From Guillardia theta CCMP2712 (lineage: Eukaryota > Cryptophyceae > Pyrenomonadales > Geminigeraceae), in contig NW_005434671.1 of assembly GCF_000315625.1 (NCBI RefSeq), positions 306,344-370,343 on the forward strand: 64,000 bases of DNA, in the 5' to 3' direction. The notes below the pieces were generated by a model, which saw only the letters and a program-made list of their open reading frames with translations, did no database searches and was not told where the DNA came from. Shown piece by piece: positions 22,923-33,194 of this stretch. Each line of letters starts with the position of its first letter. Positions within the stretch are counted from its first letter, which is position 1. The position numbers and the translations under genes were made by a program.

Positions 22923-25900
22923 ATGAAGGGGAGGAAACGGAGGGAGGAGGCGGTAGGAGGAGGGGTGGACGGGTGGGACGAGGACGAGGCTCTGGACGAT
23001 GCAGATGCCGGGATGTCGATCCTTGGTACCCTTGTCTACGAGGAGGAGGGCGAGGCGAAGACGACCAAGGCGTACAAGAACCTGTTGAAGAACCCTGGGG
23101 AACAGGTATGTAGAGCCTGGTTGCTAGCACGCAGTACCACATCATGCGCTCCTTACACTCTGTTGGTCGACGCCTCCATTATCGTGCAATGATTCCGAAT
23201 CCCCTTGTGTCGTACTCTGCTGACTCCCTTCCAGCAGCAGGAAGTCGCGGACACCGACCCGAAACGAAGATTCCATGGGGCGTTTACGGGAGGTTTTTCG
23301 GCCGGCTATTTCAACACGGTGGGGTCGAAAGAAGGATGGACTCCTTCCACGTTCGTGTCGTCGAGGTCCAACAGGGCCAAGTACAACCAGCAGAAGAAGG
23401 AAGACTTCATGGACGCCTCGGACCTGGCGGAGCAGGGCGATGGAAAGGATATACAGACGACCGAAGAGTTTGCTGGGCTGGGAGGGAGATCAGCAAAGCT
23501 GCCAACCAACATCCTTGTGCCGGATGAGCTTCTAGAGCCGACAAACGACTCCATCGGGCTGAAGCTCCTCCGAATCATGGGGTGGAAGGATGGGCAGGGG
23601 GTGGGTCCGAGGAAGCGGAAGAACAGGACGGAGGACGAGGAGGAGAAAGGAGGGGAGAATGAAGATGTACAGATCAGTCAGACCTACAAGGACTTCAAGT
23701 TCGCCCCCAAGGACGTGCAGATCTTTGAAGCAGATGTGAAGGGAAATTTCTATGGTCTGGGTTTCGACCCTCTAGCCGCCACCCCAGAGTTTGCTGGGCT
23801 GCTGAATGCGGCGAGCGCCAACTCGAGCAAGGAAGAGCCTCCGAGCAATCGCGTTATGCTGGGCTCGTTCCAGACGAAGAAGAAGCAGACTATGGACGAA
23901 GGGGCAGAAGGGATGGAGGAAGACGGTTGCTGCTATTCTGTTCGTTCTTGCGGAATGTTTGACGGGTTTGCAGATGGTGGTTGGAAGAGGGAGTACGACA
24001 CGACGTTGGGAGAGGATGAGGGGGAGGATGAGGAGGAGGCCATGATGCATGCTATGCGACAGCCCAAGAAGAAAAGCAAGCAGGCGATGGAGAAGCCGAA
24101 GATCGCAATCCCTGCGTTCCAGTCGAAGGTGAGTCGAACTTGTCAGCGAGTATCCTGTTGCTGGAGTGTGTTTGCGAGGAGCTGACTTCGACCCTCCTCC
24201 TCCTCAGCTCGTCTGCTCAGATGGACGAAAGCCGATCCCTGGCTTCGAGCTCGCGACGGATCCGCCGAAGGAGAAGAAGCGCTACGACCCCCCTAAGGTC
24301 ACTTCAACCTGCTCGCTCGCCTCGCTCATGCGCTTGCCTAGATCCCTGAGGGCTTCACGCCGCATCATGTCTGGCCGGAGCCGCTGAAGGGGATGGAGGA
24401 CGCGCCCAAGACGGTGCCCAAGAGCTTTGAGGAGTGCAACAGCGAGCAGCTGTTCGCCCTCGCCAAGGGCAAGAGCTCGACCAAGGAGGAGGCGGTGCGG
24501 CACACTGCCAAATCGCGAGGAGAGATCCTTGGCGAGGCTCCACTTCCCTCCCGGAAGGAGGAGGATCTCCAGCAGACCTACGCACAGCGCGCAGCCTTCG
24601 CTATTGCGAGCAGCGCGATGAGCGAAGAGCACACGAGGAAAGTTCAGGCAATGCTCGGATCCAAGTTTGCGAGGTCAAGCGAGGCAGGAGAAGGAGGGGA
24701 CAGCTCCTTCAAGCCCTTCAGCCATGACCCCGCCAAGCAAGCGAGATACGAGGCCTACCTCAAGGTCTCCTCACCCGCTCCCTGTCGTTGTCTTGACGAG
24801 TTGAGGATGACGAGAACGACTGCGATCAGGATACTTGTCTTTTGACTTGACGTGGGATGGGGTCGTTTGTTGCTTGATGTTTTGCTTGTTCGTGCTCGAT
24901 ACTCAATTCTCTGATGCTCATCTGTCGACTCATGTTTCATGCTTGTTCATGCATTCTTACCTGCTCTGCACAAACAGACTAGAGACCCTGCAGCTGCTGT
25001 TCTTGCAAGTCGAGCCGCAGGCTTGAAGCCTTGGGAAGTCGAGAGGGAGAGAGAAGAGTTCGAGAAATCTGCAGGTCTTCTTCTCATTATTGTCAAGAGC
25101 ATTTTCCTTCTTGCTCTCCTTCTCTTCATCGTCCTCGTCATTTTCATCACAACTAAACCTCCTTGTTCGCTCCTTGTAGTCGCTTCCATTTTTTTTCTCT
25201 GACACTCCGTCTGACTCTAATTCTGCTCTAGCCATGTTTGCTCGCCCTGCATACGGAGACGAGAAGAAGGAAGGAGCAGGAGACAAGCAGGCTCCTTCCT
25301 CAGCTCTCGCCTCCCGTTTTGCTGGTCAGAGGACGGCGGAGGACGGAGACTCTGCCTTCTCTGCAGCGCGAGCAGGCATGTACGGCAGGCTGACACGGAC
25401 AAGAGTAGAATGGCGACCAGATAAGGTCGCGCTCCTGCCCCTTCCACTGCCCCGTGCTGCTCCCTCCTCCTCCTCCTCCTTCTCCCCCTCCTCCTCCCCC
25501 TCCTCCCCCTCCTCCTCCCCCTCCTCCCATGCTTCCGTCTCTCGGCTTTCCTTTACGTTTTTTTTTCCTTTCTTCTTTCGTTTCTACTCCATGCCCTCCA
25601 CTCATTTTCTCACTCCTCTCCTCCTCGCTTCCTCCTCTCCTCTTTCCACCCTCCTCCCTTTTCTCTTGACATTCCGCTTGTTCCTTCACAGATGGTCTGC
25701 CGGCGATTTAACGTCCCTGATCCCTTCTTCGGTCGCCCTCAACCTCTTGGGGGAACCAAGGAATCTACATCAAGGTCCTCCTCCTGCTGTTGCTTGCCTT
25801 CCCCTCAGTCCTCCCTCTCCGTCGGCACTCCCACGAACTATTTTGTGGTCCTGCTTTCCCCTCCCTCGTCCTCCTGCTGTTCTCACAGGCCTCTTGCTTC

Positions 25901-27891
25901 TTCCTCCGTGACCTCTTTCCCGCTCGTTCAGGTTAGGAAATGCCATGGAAAAACTTGACTTCTTGATCCCGGACGACGACGATGAGGACGATGAGGAGGA
26001 GGAGGGGAAAGAAGTTTCCAAGGACAGCAAGAAGGATGCGGAAGGAAAGAAGGAGGAGAAGAAGGAGGAAGAGAACAAGGTCGAACCGGCAACCGAGGCT
26101 CCGCTCACCTCTCGCCCTCCGGCCTCCGTCTTCAAGTCGATCTTCGATGACGACAGCGAGGACGAGGAGGACGAGGTGCCGGAGTCGGTGCAGCAAGGAA
26201 CGGAAGAAGTCAAGGAGCAGGATGCTGCTGCCCCTTTGGCGGAGGAGGAGAAGATCAACACGCTGGACGGCATGTTGGAATTCTTCGCGAGTCAGGCGGC
26301 GAAGGAGAAAGAAAAAGTAAGACCGCTGTTCTTTGCCCTCCTATCCCCTCCTCGTCCCCCACCTCCTTCTCCCCGCCCCGTTCCCTCTCCTTCCCCCAAC
26401 TCCTTCTCCCCGCCCCGTTCCCTCTCCTTCCCCCGATTCCTTCTCCTCGCCCCGTTCCCTCTCCTTCCCCCGATGCCTTCTCCCCCCGCTCCTTCCCCCT
26501 CCTTTCCTCCACATCCCCTTCCTATCCTGTTTCTCTACATTGCCTGGACGACCTCGCTTCCTGCTAAAGAATCGGATGTGAACAGGACAAGCCGAAGGAC
26601 GAGGCATCAAAGGGAGGAGGGAAGAATTACAGGAGGAGGAGATGGGACGTCACCCCGGCGCAGGCAGAGGAGCAAGCAAAAAGCACGGATAGAGGTGAGG
26701 GAGATGAGAGTTGGGAGAGAAGTGATGGAAGTTTGCAGAGGAGGAGAAGAAAATCGAGAAAGTTCAGAATCAAGAGCCTTCGAAACCTCGAGCAGCAGCA
26801 GATGCTAGGCAGCTCGCACACAAGGCAACCAGCGACAAGATAAGGCCATATGAAGAGGAGGTAGACCGGGAGGAGGAGGAGGAGGAGGAGGAGGAAGACA
26901 TCCGAACGAACAATTCGGCGAATGCGATGGCCATGCTTGAGGACGAGACCTCGAAGAAGGAGAGCGTGAAGGTGAAGGAACAAGAGGGGAGTGCAGGAAG
27001 CAAGAAGGAGGCATCGGACAAGGAGGAGGAGGAAGCAGCTGCGGTTCCGATCAACCCCGCGTTTCAGATCGATCCCTCCTCCTCTGTCCCCTACAAGGTC
27101 CTTGACTTGAAGGCGATGAGGTGAATGTGGGAGAGGGTCTAGTGGGAGGCTGATGCGACTTCAGGCAAGAGGAGGAGGACAAGGCGAAGGCGAAGGCGAA
27201 AGAGATGGAAGAGCAGGAGCAGGAGAAGGAGAAGGAGGAGGGGGCAAACGAGATTAGAGGTCGGAAGGACACTGCCGATGCGTTCGGAGAGATGATGGGA
27301 ACGGACGACTACAAGGAAGGGATCGAACAAGCGAGGAAAAGAGCTATTGGGCAGAATGCCAAGTTTCAGGTAGTGCTCATGACAAGGTTGATGCTGCTCA
27401 CTGAAAGTCCTTGCTCCTTCCTTTCTCTGCCCTGCCCTTCCATCCTCCTCCTCCTCCTCCTCCTCCTCCTCCTCCTCCTCCTCCTCCTCATCTCTCTTCT
27501 TTCAACTTCTCCCTCCTCTGTTTCCAGAACCTCATGGATCTTCCGGACATTTCGGATCTGCGAGGGAAGCTCAAGTCTCGTGCTCCTCAGCCCGTCACTC
27601 CTCCGGTCTCCGACAGCGACAGCGACTCCAGCAGCAGCTCCAACAAGAAGAGCAAGAAGAGCAAGAAGAGCAAGAAGAAGGTCAGGAGGAGGAAAGGAGG
27701 AGGATGGGCGGAGGGTGGGAGGAGTATGGGGGTTGGGAGCTGAGGAGTGAAGGAAGCAGAGGTCTGGGTAGAGACTGTTGAGGGGACGAGAGGTGGGGAG
27801 TTTGTGACATGAGCACGAGCAGGGGAAGAAAGACAAGAAAGACAAGAAGAAAGACGACAAGAAGAGCAAGAGCAAGCACAAGAAACGCTGA
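22923..27891 (+). CDS. GPATCH1: G-patch domain protein, GPATCH1/TOUGH family (spliceosome-associated)
   Basis: GPATCH1 is a G-patch protein of the spliceosomal C complex that works with DEAH helicases. The ATG at 22923 gives MKGRKRREEAVGGG. The family-specific DUF1604 block reads KRRFHGAFTGGFSAGYFNTV, then SKEGWTPSTFVSSRSNRAKY and DFMDASDLAEQ. The G-patch core is IGLKLLRIMGWKDGQGVGPR. Further conserved pieces are KFAPKDVQIFEADVKGNFYG, PGFELATDPPKEKKRYDPPK, FAIASSAMSEEHTRKVQAML, RYEAYLK, LKPWEVEREREEFEKSA, MYGRLTRTRVEWRPDK and CRRFNVPDPF. About twelve exons are separated by polypyrimidine-rich introns, several with CTCCTC microsatellites. The acidic middle and the Lys-rich tail (KKDKKKDDKKSKSKHKKR, TGA at 27889-27891) fit the family. 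It converges with the CCCH gene. Confidence 0.9.
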
Positions 27892-28141
27892 TCTCTGATC
27901 TATCAACAACTGACCTCAACATCGATACCTTCGCGTCCCTCATCCATTCCTACTCCTCCTTAACCTCCTCTTCCACTACCACACGAATCGCCCGATCCTC
28001 CTCGCTTCTACATTTCTTGATCCTGCTGCAGTCCTGCTGTCCCGGTGGTGATGGGGATGCCCAGCCAAACGTCGTCCTCCCCCCAGATCATTGCCGGCCC
28101 CCTCCCACTCACGTCCTCCACGTGCACTTCTTCTCCCGCCT

Positions 28142-31100
28142 CTACCCGAGCCTTCGCCTCCTGCGTCGACCAGTCAGCCAGCGTGCTCTAAACAAGGGGT
28201 AGAAGACCTGCTCAGTTCGTAATGCCTTAGCCAGCAGCTCCTTCATCTCCTTTGAGTTCACTTTCCATTCCCTCTCCACCCATTCCCTCTGCAGCAATGT
28301 CAGCTCCTCTCCTCCCCGCCTCCCTCCATCCCGGCCTCGTCCTCTTCTCCTCCTGCCTTCCTCAATCTCCAGCTCACCTGATCCTCCGTCAGCGCCGCAT
28401 GGCCGAAGGGGCATGCAGCCCCCTTGCTGCAGTTGCCACCGACGTGGAAGAACTTGCAAGGGATGCGAGAAAGGTCGTGCGAGAAGGAGCAGGCATCTCC
28501 TCTTGAGCAGTCTCCCCGCAGGAGAAACTTGCAGACGATCATTGGAGGTTCAGCCTGGTGCGAGAAAGGGCAGGCGTCCCCCTTGTTGCAACATCCTTTC
28601 AGCCAGAACGTGCAGTCAGCATCGATCTTCTTCCTCTTTCCCGCCCGTGAAGAGGTATGCCTGTCCTTGGTCCCCTGCCTCTTGTCTTTCCCGCTCCTCT
28701 TCATATTCGAACCATTCGGAGAGTTCAATCTCTGACTATGTCTCTCCTCCTTTCCATCCGATTTCCCATTCCCGTCGTTTGTTGGCGCTTTCTCCTTCTC
28801 CACTTCGTCCTCGTCCTCATCCTCGTCCTCGTCGATGCTCAGGGTTGGTTCATCTTCACTGTCCGTGTCGTCCTGATTCTGCCTTTGTTCCGAAGTCGGG
28901 CCGTCTTCCAACCTCCTGCTCTCCTCCCCGTGAGCGCTGATGGCTGCTGGGGCCTGCGGTCGGGGAGGAGCGTTGCCTTCAGTCGCAATGTCTTTAGCGA
29001 GGGTCTTATGCTTCTTCTCTTGACTGGCATGTACCTCTTTGATCTTAGCGATTTCGTTCCTCCCTGTCCTGTCGTTGATCACTCTCGACTCTATCAGGTC
29101 GTCGTCGTTCCCCCTCGAAGATCGCTTCCTCTTGTTCTGCACAAACGCCGCGCGCACGTTCACCGGCTGACAGGAACACAGTTATCCATCCCGTTGTAAG
29201 CACTACCCATTCTCACCTTCAAGCTCGACTGCATGACTTGAGGAGAACTGTTTCTGTTGTCTGCCGATGGCCTGTTTGCAGGCGACTGGCCTGCATGCAG
29301 CAGTCAGAAGGAGAGCAACTCCCCTCCGCTCGCTACCTTCCTCCGTACACAAGTTCAAGAAAGTCGCTGCTCGCCACCTGTTGGACCCGCGTACCATGTG
29401 GTGGGCCATAACTTCCATCACGGATCCCTTGCGGACTCTCTTCCAATCCTCAAGATCATGGCCGATGAAGATGCTCTTAGGAACATAGACGTCAGCTACC
29501 CCTGGGCTAGACTCCATCTTGATGAACGCCAGCTCCCTCCCCTCTCCTTGCTGGCTCTTTTCAACCTTGGAAACAACCTTCAAGGAGCGGCGAAGTCAGC
29601 AAAGGAGGCCTTGCACAGGACAGCACAGGCAAGGGAGGAAGGAGCTGCCACTGGGTAAGGGATCGTGAGACGTACCTTGCCCTTCAGTCGCTTCAAGTGC
29701 TCAGGGTTTTGACTCTGCAGGAGGACTGGACAATTCTGATGCCAGTGAGAGTCCTTCTTTCCACCTTCCTTCCCACAATGCTGCAAGACTAGCAATCAGT
29801 GGAGGAAAGGGAGAGGAAGACAAGGACACGACCTGACAGACGTAACCCTGCCCAGGAAACTCTCTGGATCTCCTCTTCTTCTTCGCCTGAGGGGATTTGC
29901 TGTATGAGCCTGTCTGTTGGTGCTCTGTGACCTCGAAGACCTTGAAGAAGTCAGCGCGAGAGATTTGATCTGATGCCTTGAAGGCGTCGTTCGTCATGTC
30001 GTTGAACAAGGCCTCTATCATCTCCTCGTCGTCGTCGTCAATCCCCAAGATCTCCCTTCCCTTGTCCTTGAGGAAAGCAAGAAACTGATCTCTGCTGATA
30101 GTTTCTTTGGAGTCAGAAATTAGGTTGAAGAGACGCTCCCAATCTAAAGGGCTTTCTGTGCAGGTTTCTTCATGGACTGCCGTAGGGCTCTCAGCCGGCT
30201 GCTCGCCCTGTTGCTCAGCAATTGGTTGATCTCCCTGTACATCTCCCGTAACTTCTTTACACGCCTCGTCAGCAGCCTTGGGGGTTGAAGGCTTCTGCCT
30301 ACTATTTTGCATTTCAGGTGAGTTCAGGAATGAGGATAGTGCTGATATCTTAGCAGGCTGCCCTGTTCTCGATGGCAAGGAAGAGATGTCGCTGCCATTC
30401 CTCCCTTCTTGCTTTGCCTCTACCGTCGCTGTCACCCTTGTAGGACCTGTCGACAGTTTCACCGTAGGAAGTGCTGAGACGCCAACAGATGACACGCCTG
30501 AAGGTGACATGTTGGCATGTGACACGTTGGCAGGTGAGACGTTCGCAGGTGAGACGTTGGCAGGCGAGACGATCGCAGGTGGGAGGTTGGCAGGCGAGAC
30601 GTTCGCAGGCGAGACGATAGCAGGTGGGAGGTTGGCAGGTGAGACGTTGGCAGGTAAGTTCTTGTGAGCAGAGCTGGCTCTGTTGTTGGATGTGGGAGTC
30701 TTGTATGGAGTGCTGGCCTTCCCTTCCTTCTGCCCAAGCGTGAGAGACTCGCGTCCCAAGGGCATGCTCGGTTGCTTTGAGGCAGGCGGCGTGTTTGAAA
30801 CACTGCTCTCCGAGCTCTGCTCAATAGTCGGGCGGGGAGAGGAGCGGTTCTGAACAACGCTTTCACATGTCAACCCAGTCCACGACATCTTGCTTGGATC
30901 GTTCTTTCGTCGGAGGAACTTCTCACGCCAAGGAGAGGATGTTAAAGAAGAGGGCTCGCGCAGGGCAGATACCATGGCTCCTTGTACACCCCCAGCACAC
31001 TCTAGGAGAGCTTGATACACGCGTAACACGCCCTTTCCCTTGCTCTCTTTCATTCTCAATCCCAACGCATCCAGATCCTCCTCGCTCCCGCCTCTCTGCA

Positions 31101-31212
31101 GCATCATCAAGAGCTCTTCCACCATGCTCGGGGGATATGCTGCACAGAGCTCCAGCATCTCCTGCATGTCCGCCCCCGCCGCTCCTGCTCGCCGCGCTTC
31201 CAACATTGTCAT
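28142..31212 (-). CDS. Composite nucleic-acid-binding protein: EF-hand-like region, zinc knuckle, cold-shock/OB-like domain, three CCCH zinc fingers
   Basis: The likely ATG is 31212-31210 (MTMLEARRAGAAGADMQEML). The first exon has a helical N-terminus, then a disordered part with about ten PANVS/PPAIV pentapeptides. An EF-hand-like helical pair follows (ISRDQFLAFLKDKGREILG, SDQISRADFFKVFE). Across an intron, CQ|HCGKEGGKKDSHWHQNC makes a CxxC..H..C zinc knuckle. The next exon (VVSKVEKSQQGEGRELAFIK, ADVYVPKSIFIG, KGSVMEVMAHHMVRG) looks like a cold-shock or OB fold. The exon below 29163 is acidic, then basic, and ends with three CCCH fingers: CTFWLKGCCNKGDACPFSH, CKFLLRGDCSRGDACSFSH and CKFFHVGGNCSKGAACPFGH. 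A last exon after LTEDQ reads REWVEREWKVNSKEMKELL and stops at TAG 28144-28142. RNA binding is inferred from the modules. The PRC1-like order knuckle-OB-CCCH is unusual and I do not know a named ortholog. Confidence 0.75.
30490..30660 (-). repeat. 15-bp coding repeat encoding PANVS/PPAIV pentapeptides
   Basis: About ten imperfect 15-bp units (plus strand GACGTTGGCAGGTGA-like) encode SPAN(V/L)(S/P) and PAIVS repeats. They form a Pro/Ala-rich disordered linker in the CCCH protein. Confidence 0.8.
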
Positions 31213-31242
31213 CCCCCGCTCATGTGCCGCTCCCTGGCAATT

Positions 31243-31316
31243 CACGACATACCACCCCCCTCGCGACTACCCTGGAATTTCCCCAAGATCTCGTGGAAAA
31301 GAGAGGGGTATGTCGT
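31243..31316. repeat. Inverted repeat with 11-bp arms upstream of the CCCH gene
   Basis: The left arm CACGACATACC (near 31243) is the reverse complement of the right arm GGTATGTCGTG (near 31305), with about 50 bp between arms. It lies 30-100 bp upstream of the inferred start codon. Confidence 0.6.
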
Positions 31317-31373
31317 GGCAGGGGTGGTTTCGTTATGTGGTTTTATGGCGGGAAAGATGCTTGAAATGGAAAT

Positions 31374-31629
31374 GATGCTAGGAACTGTTCGATGAAAATG
31401 ATGCTAGGGATTGTTTTGATGGAATGATGCTAGGGATTGTTTTGATGGAATGATGCTAGGGATTGTTTTGATGGAATGATGCTAGGGATTGTCTTGATGG
31501 AATGATGCTAGGGATTGTTTTGATGGAATGATGCTAGGGATTGTTTTGATGGAATGATGCTAGGGATTGTCTTGATGGAATGATGCTAGGGATTGTCTTG
31601 ATGGAATGATGCTAGGGATTGTTTTGATG
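31374..31629. repeat. 26-bp tandem repeat, about 10 copies
   Basis: The unit GATGCTAGGGATTGTTTTGA followed by TGGAAT is repeated with phase starts at 31374 (degenerate), 31400, 31426 and so on to 31608 (partial). Copies differ mainly by a T/C change (GTTTTG or GTCTTG), so the array is a young minisatellite. Confidence 0.95.
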
Positions 31630-33194
31630 CTAAGAGAGTTAGAAACAACATCAGTCAGGGACGTAGACAGAGAGAGTCAGTGATGGAGTCGTTGAAGAGA
31701 TGGGGGGGATCGAATGATAATCGAAGAAAGCAACAGTAAGCCGAGGGTCGAGGAGGAAGAGGAAGAGGAAGAGCGAAAGACACAGACACTTAAACAGGAA
31801 GAAGAAGAAATCGTGAATTGGCGCCAAAGTGAGACTGAGAAACACTGAGAGAAAGAGACAGGGATTAGAGAGACAAGAGAGACAGAGGGCAGAGACTGAG
31901 GATGAGTAGTGGGGAAGGCGTGATGTACTGACTCAGACTAGGGCTCAGACTAAGACAGCGATGAAAAGAAATAAAGGCAGAAGGCATGAGACATTTTACA
32001 AGATGGTAGATTGTGATATTGCAGACGATAAGTGCTCAAGGAGCTTGTCCGACGAGTTTCAGCGAACTGTCGCAGCAACTCATAGAAAGGTAGAGCTGTA
32101 ATAAAGCACTAGAAGGAAAACGCACGCTGTCGTCCATTTGTCAACTCCCATGTTCTCGTCTGGCTCTGCTGTGGTTTTAACCGAAGGGAAATTCGAAGAA
32201 CGCCCTGGATATACAACAAGACTTTTGGAAGGACGAGGACGGTCACCTGTCCCTCCGGGTTTTACTGACAACTATCCCATCGAATCATACGTTAGCTTTA
32301 TCGTCTTCCTTGCTTCTCGGACTCACCTTCTACTTGAACTCGACGCACTGTGACTTGATAAAGTCGGCTGGGATCCTTGATGAGCGATCCAACGCACTGA
32401 ATCAAATCCAAGGTCCTTTCATTTCGCCGCCACTGCTTTGCACAATGACCATGAGTATGTGCGTTCAGTTCATGACGGCGTTGCTGTGTTTCATTGGCAA
32501 TGGGTGGTGAAAGTCAGTACCCCATTTATCACAGTCAGAACAAGGGGTGATCAACTGCCACGAAAGTCAAAAGTCTACACTCAGTCTGCAAGAGGGGGTG
32601 GTGGTGTAAAAATCAACTTTTGAACTTCGATTGAGTAAAGTTCCAGGTATTGCCTTACCTGCGCTCGCAGAGAGGGCTGGTCATTTTTTGACACAATGTG
32701 TACTGACAACCGTGTGACCTAGTACTGCCGGTACTGTCAATCAGTACCAGGGTGGGGTTTAAAAAGGACCACCCAGTAAGTTGCCAAGTAAAAAAGAACA
32801 GTGCCGGTCAAACACCAGGGAGGGTCCATGACGTGGGACAGGGGGGGTGGGGGGTATATAGGTTACGTATCGTACTCCTCAATTGAATACTCGTAATAGG
32901 GTTAACTGCCAAACAGGGGAATGATAGGGGGTGGGGGGACCGAGAATCCAAGTAAAATGGTTATGAGGGGTAGGGGTAGTGTGACGTGTACGGGGGTAGT
33001 CTCGGGTGACCTGCGCTGCGCTGCGCAGTACATCCGTTGCCCCACCATTTCTCCTCTTTTTCTCCTCCCCTTCCTCTTGCTCCTCGCTCTCTCCCCCTTC
33101 CTCCCACCCATCCTCGAACAATATACACAAGACATATAGTTGCTCTTAGCTGAAGCAGCGCTTCAAGCGCTTCAGGCCTGCTGCTTTGTGAAGG

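Larger units (their letters stand above)
31213..33194. other. 2-kb divergent intergenic region
   Basis: It lies between the start of the CCCH gene and the start of the CUB gene. It holds an inverted repeat at 31243-31316, a 26-bp tandem array (31374-31629), a purine-rich tract (31660-31920) and G-rich GGGGTGGGG words near 32820-32990. Between 32000 and 32650 there are only short ORFs without recognisable domains. I support no gene. Confidence 0.45.

Noticed and set aside
23772-24050. Antisense ORFs over coding exons such as GPATCH1
   Set aside because: Shadow frames of GC-rich exons; the sense strand has clear family motifs.
31374-31629. 26-bp direct repeats as a CRISPR array
   Set aside because: The repeats are contiguous with no unique spacers and the genome is eukaryotic; it is a minisatellite.
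32138-32353. 71-aa plus-strand ORF in the intergenic region
   Set aside because: No homology, no splice context, and an overlapping minus-strand ORF of similar length; chance expectation in 2 kb.
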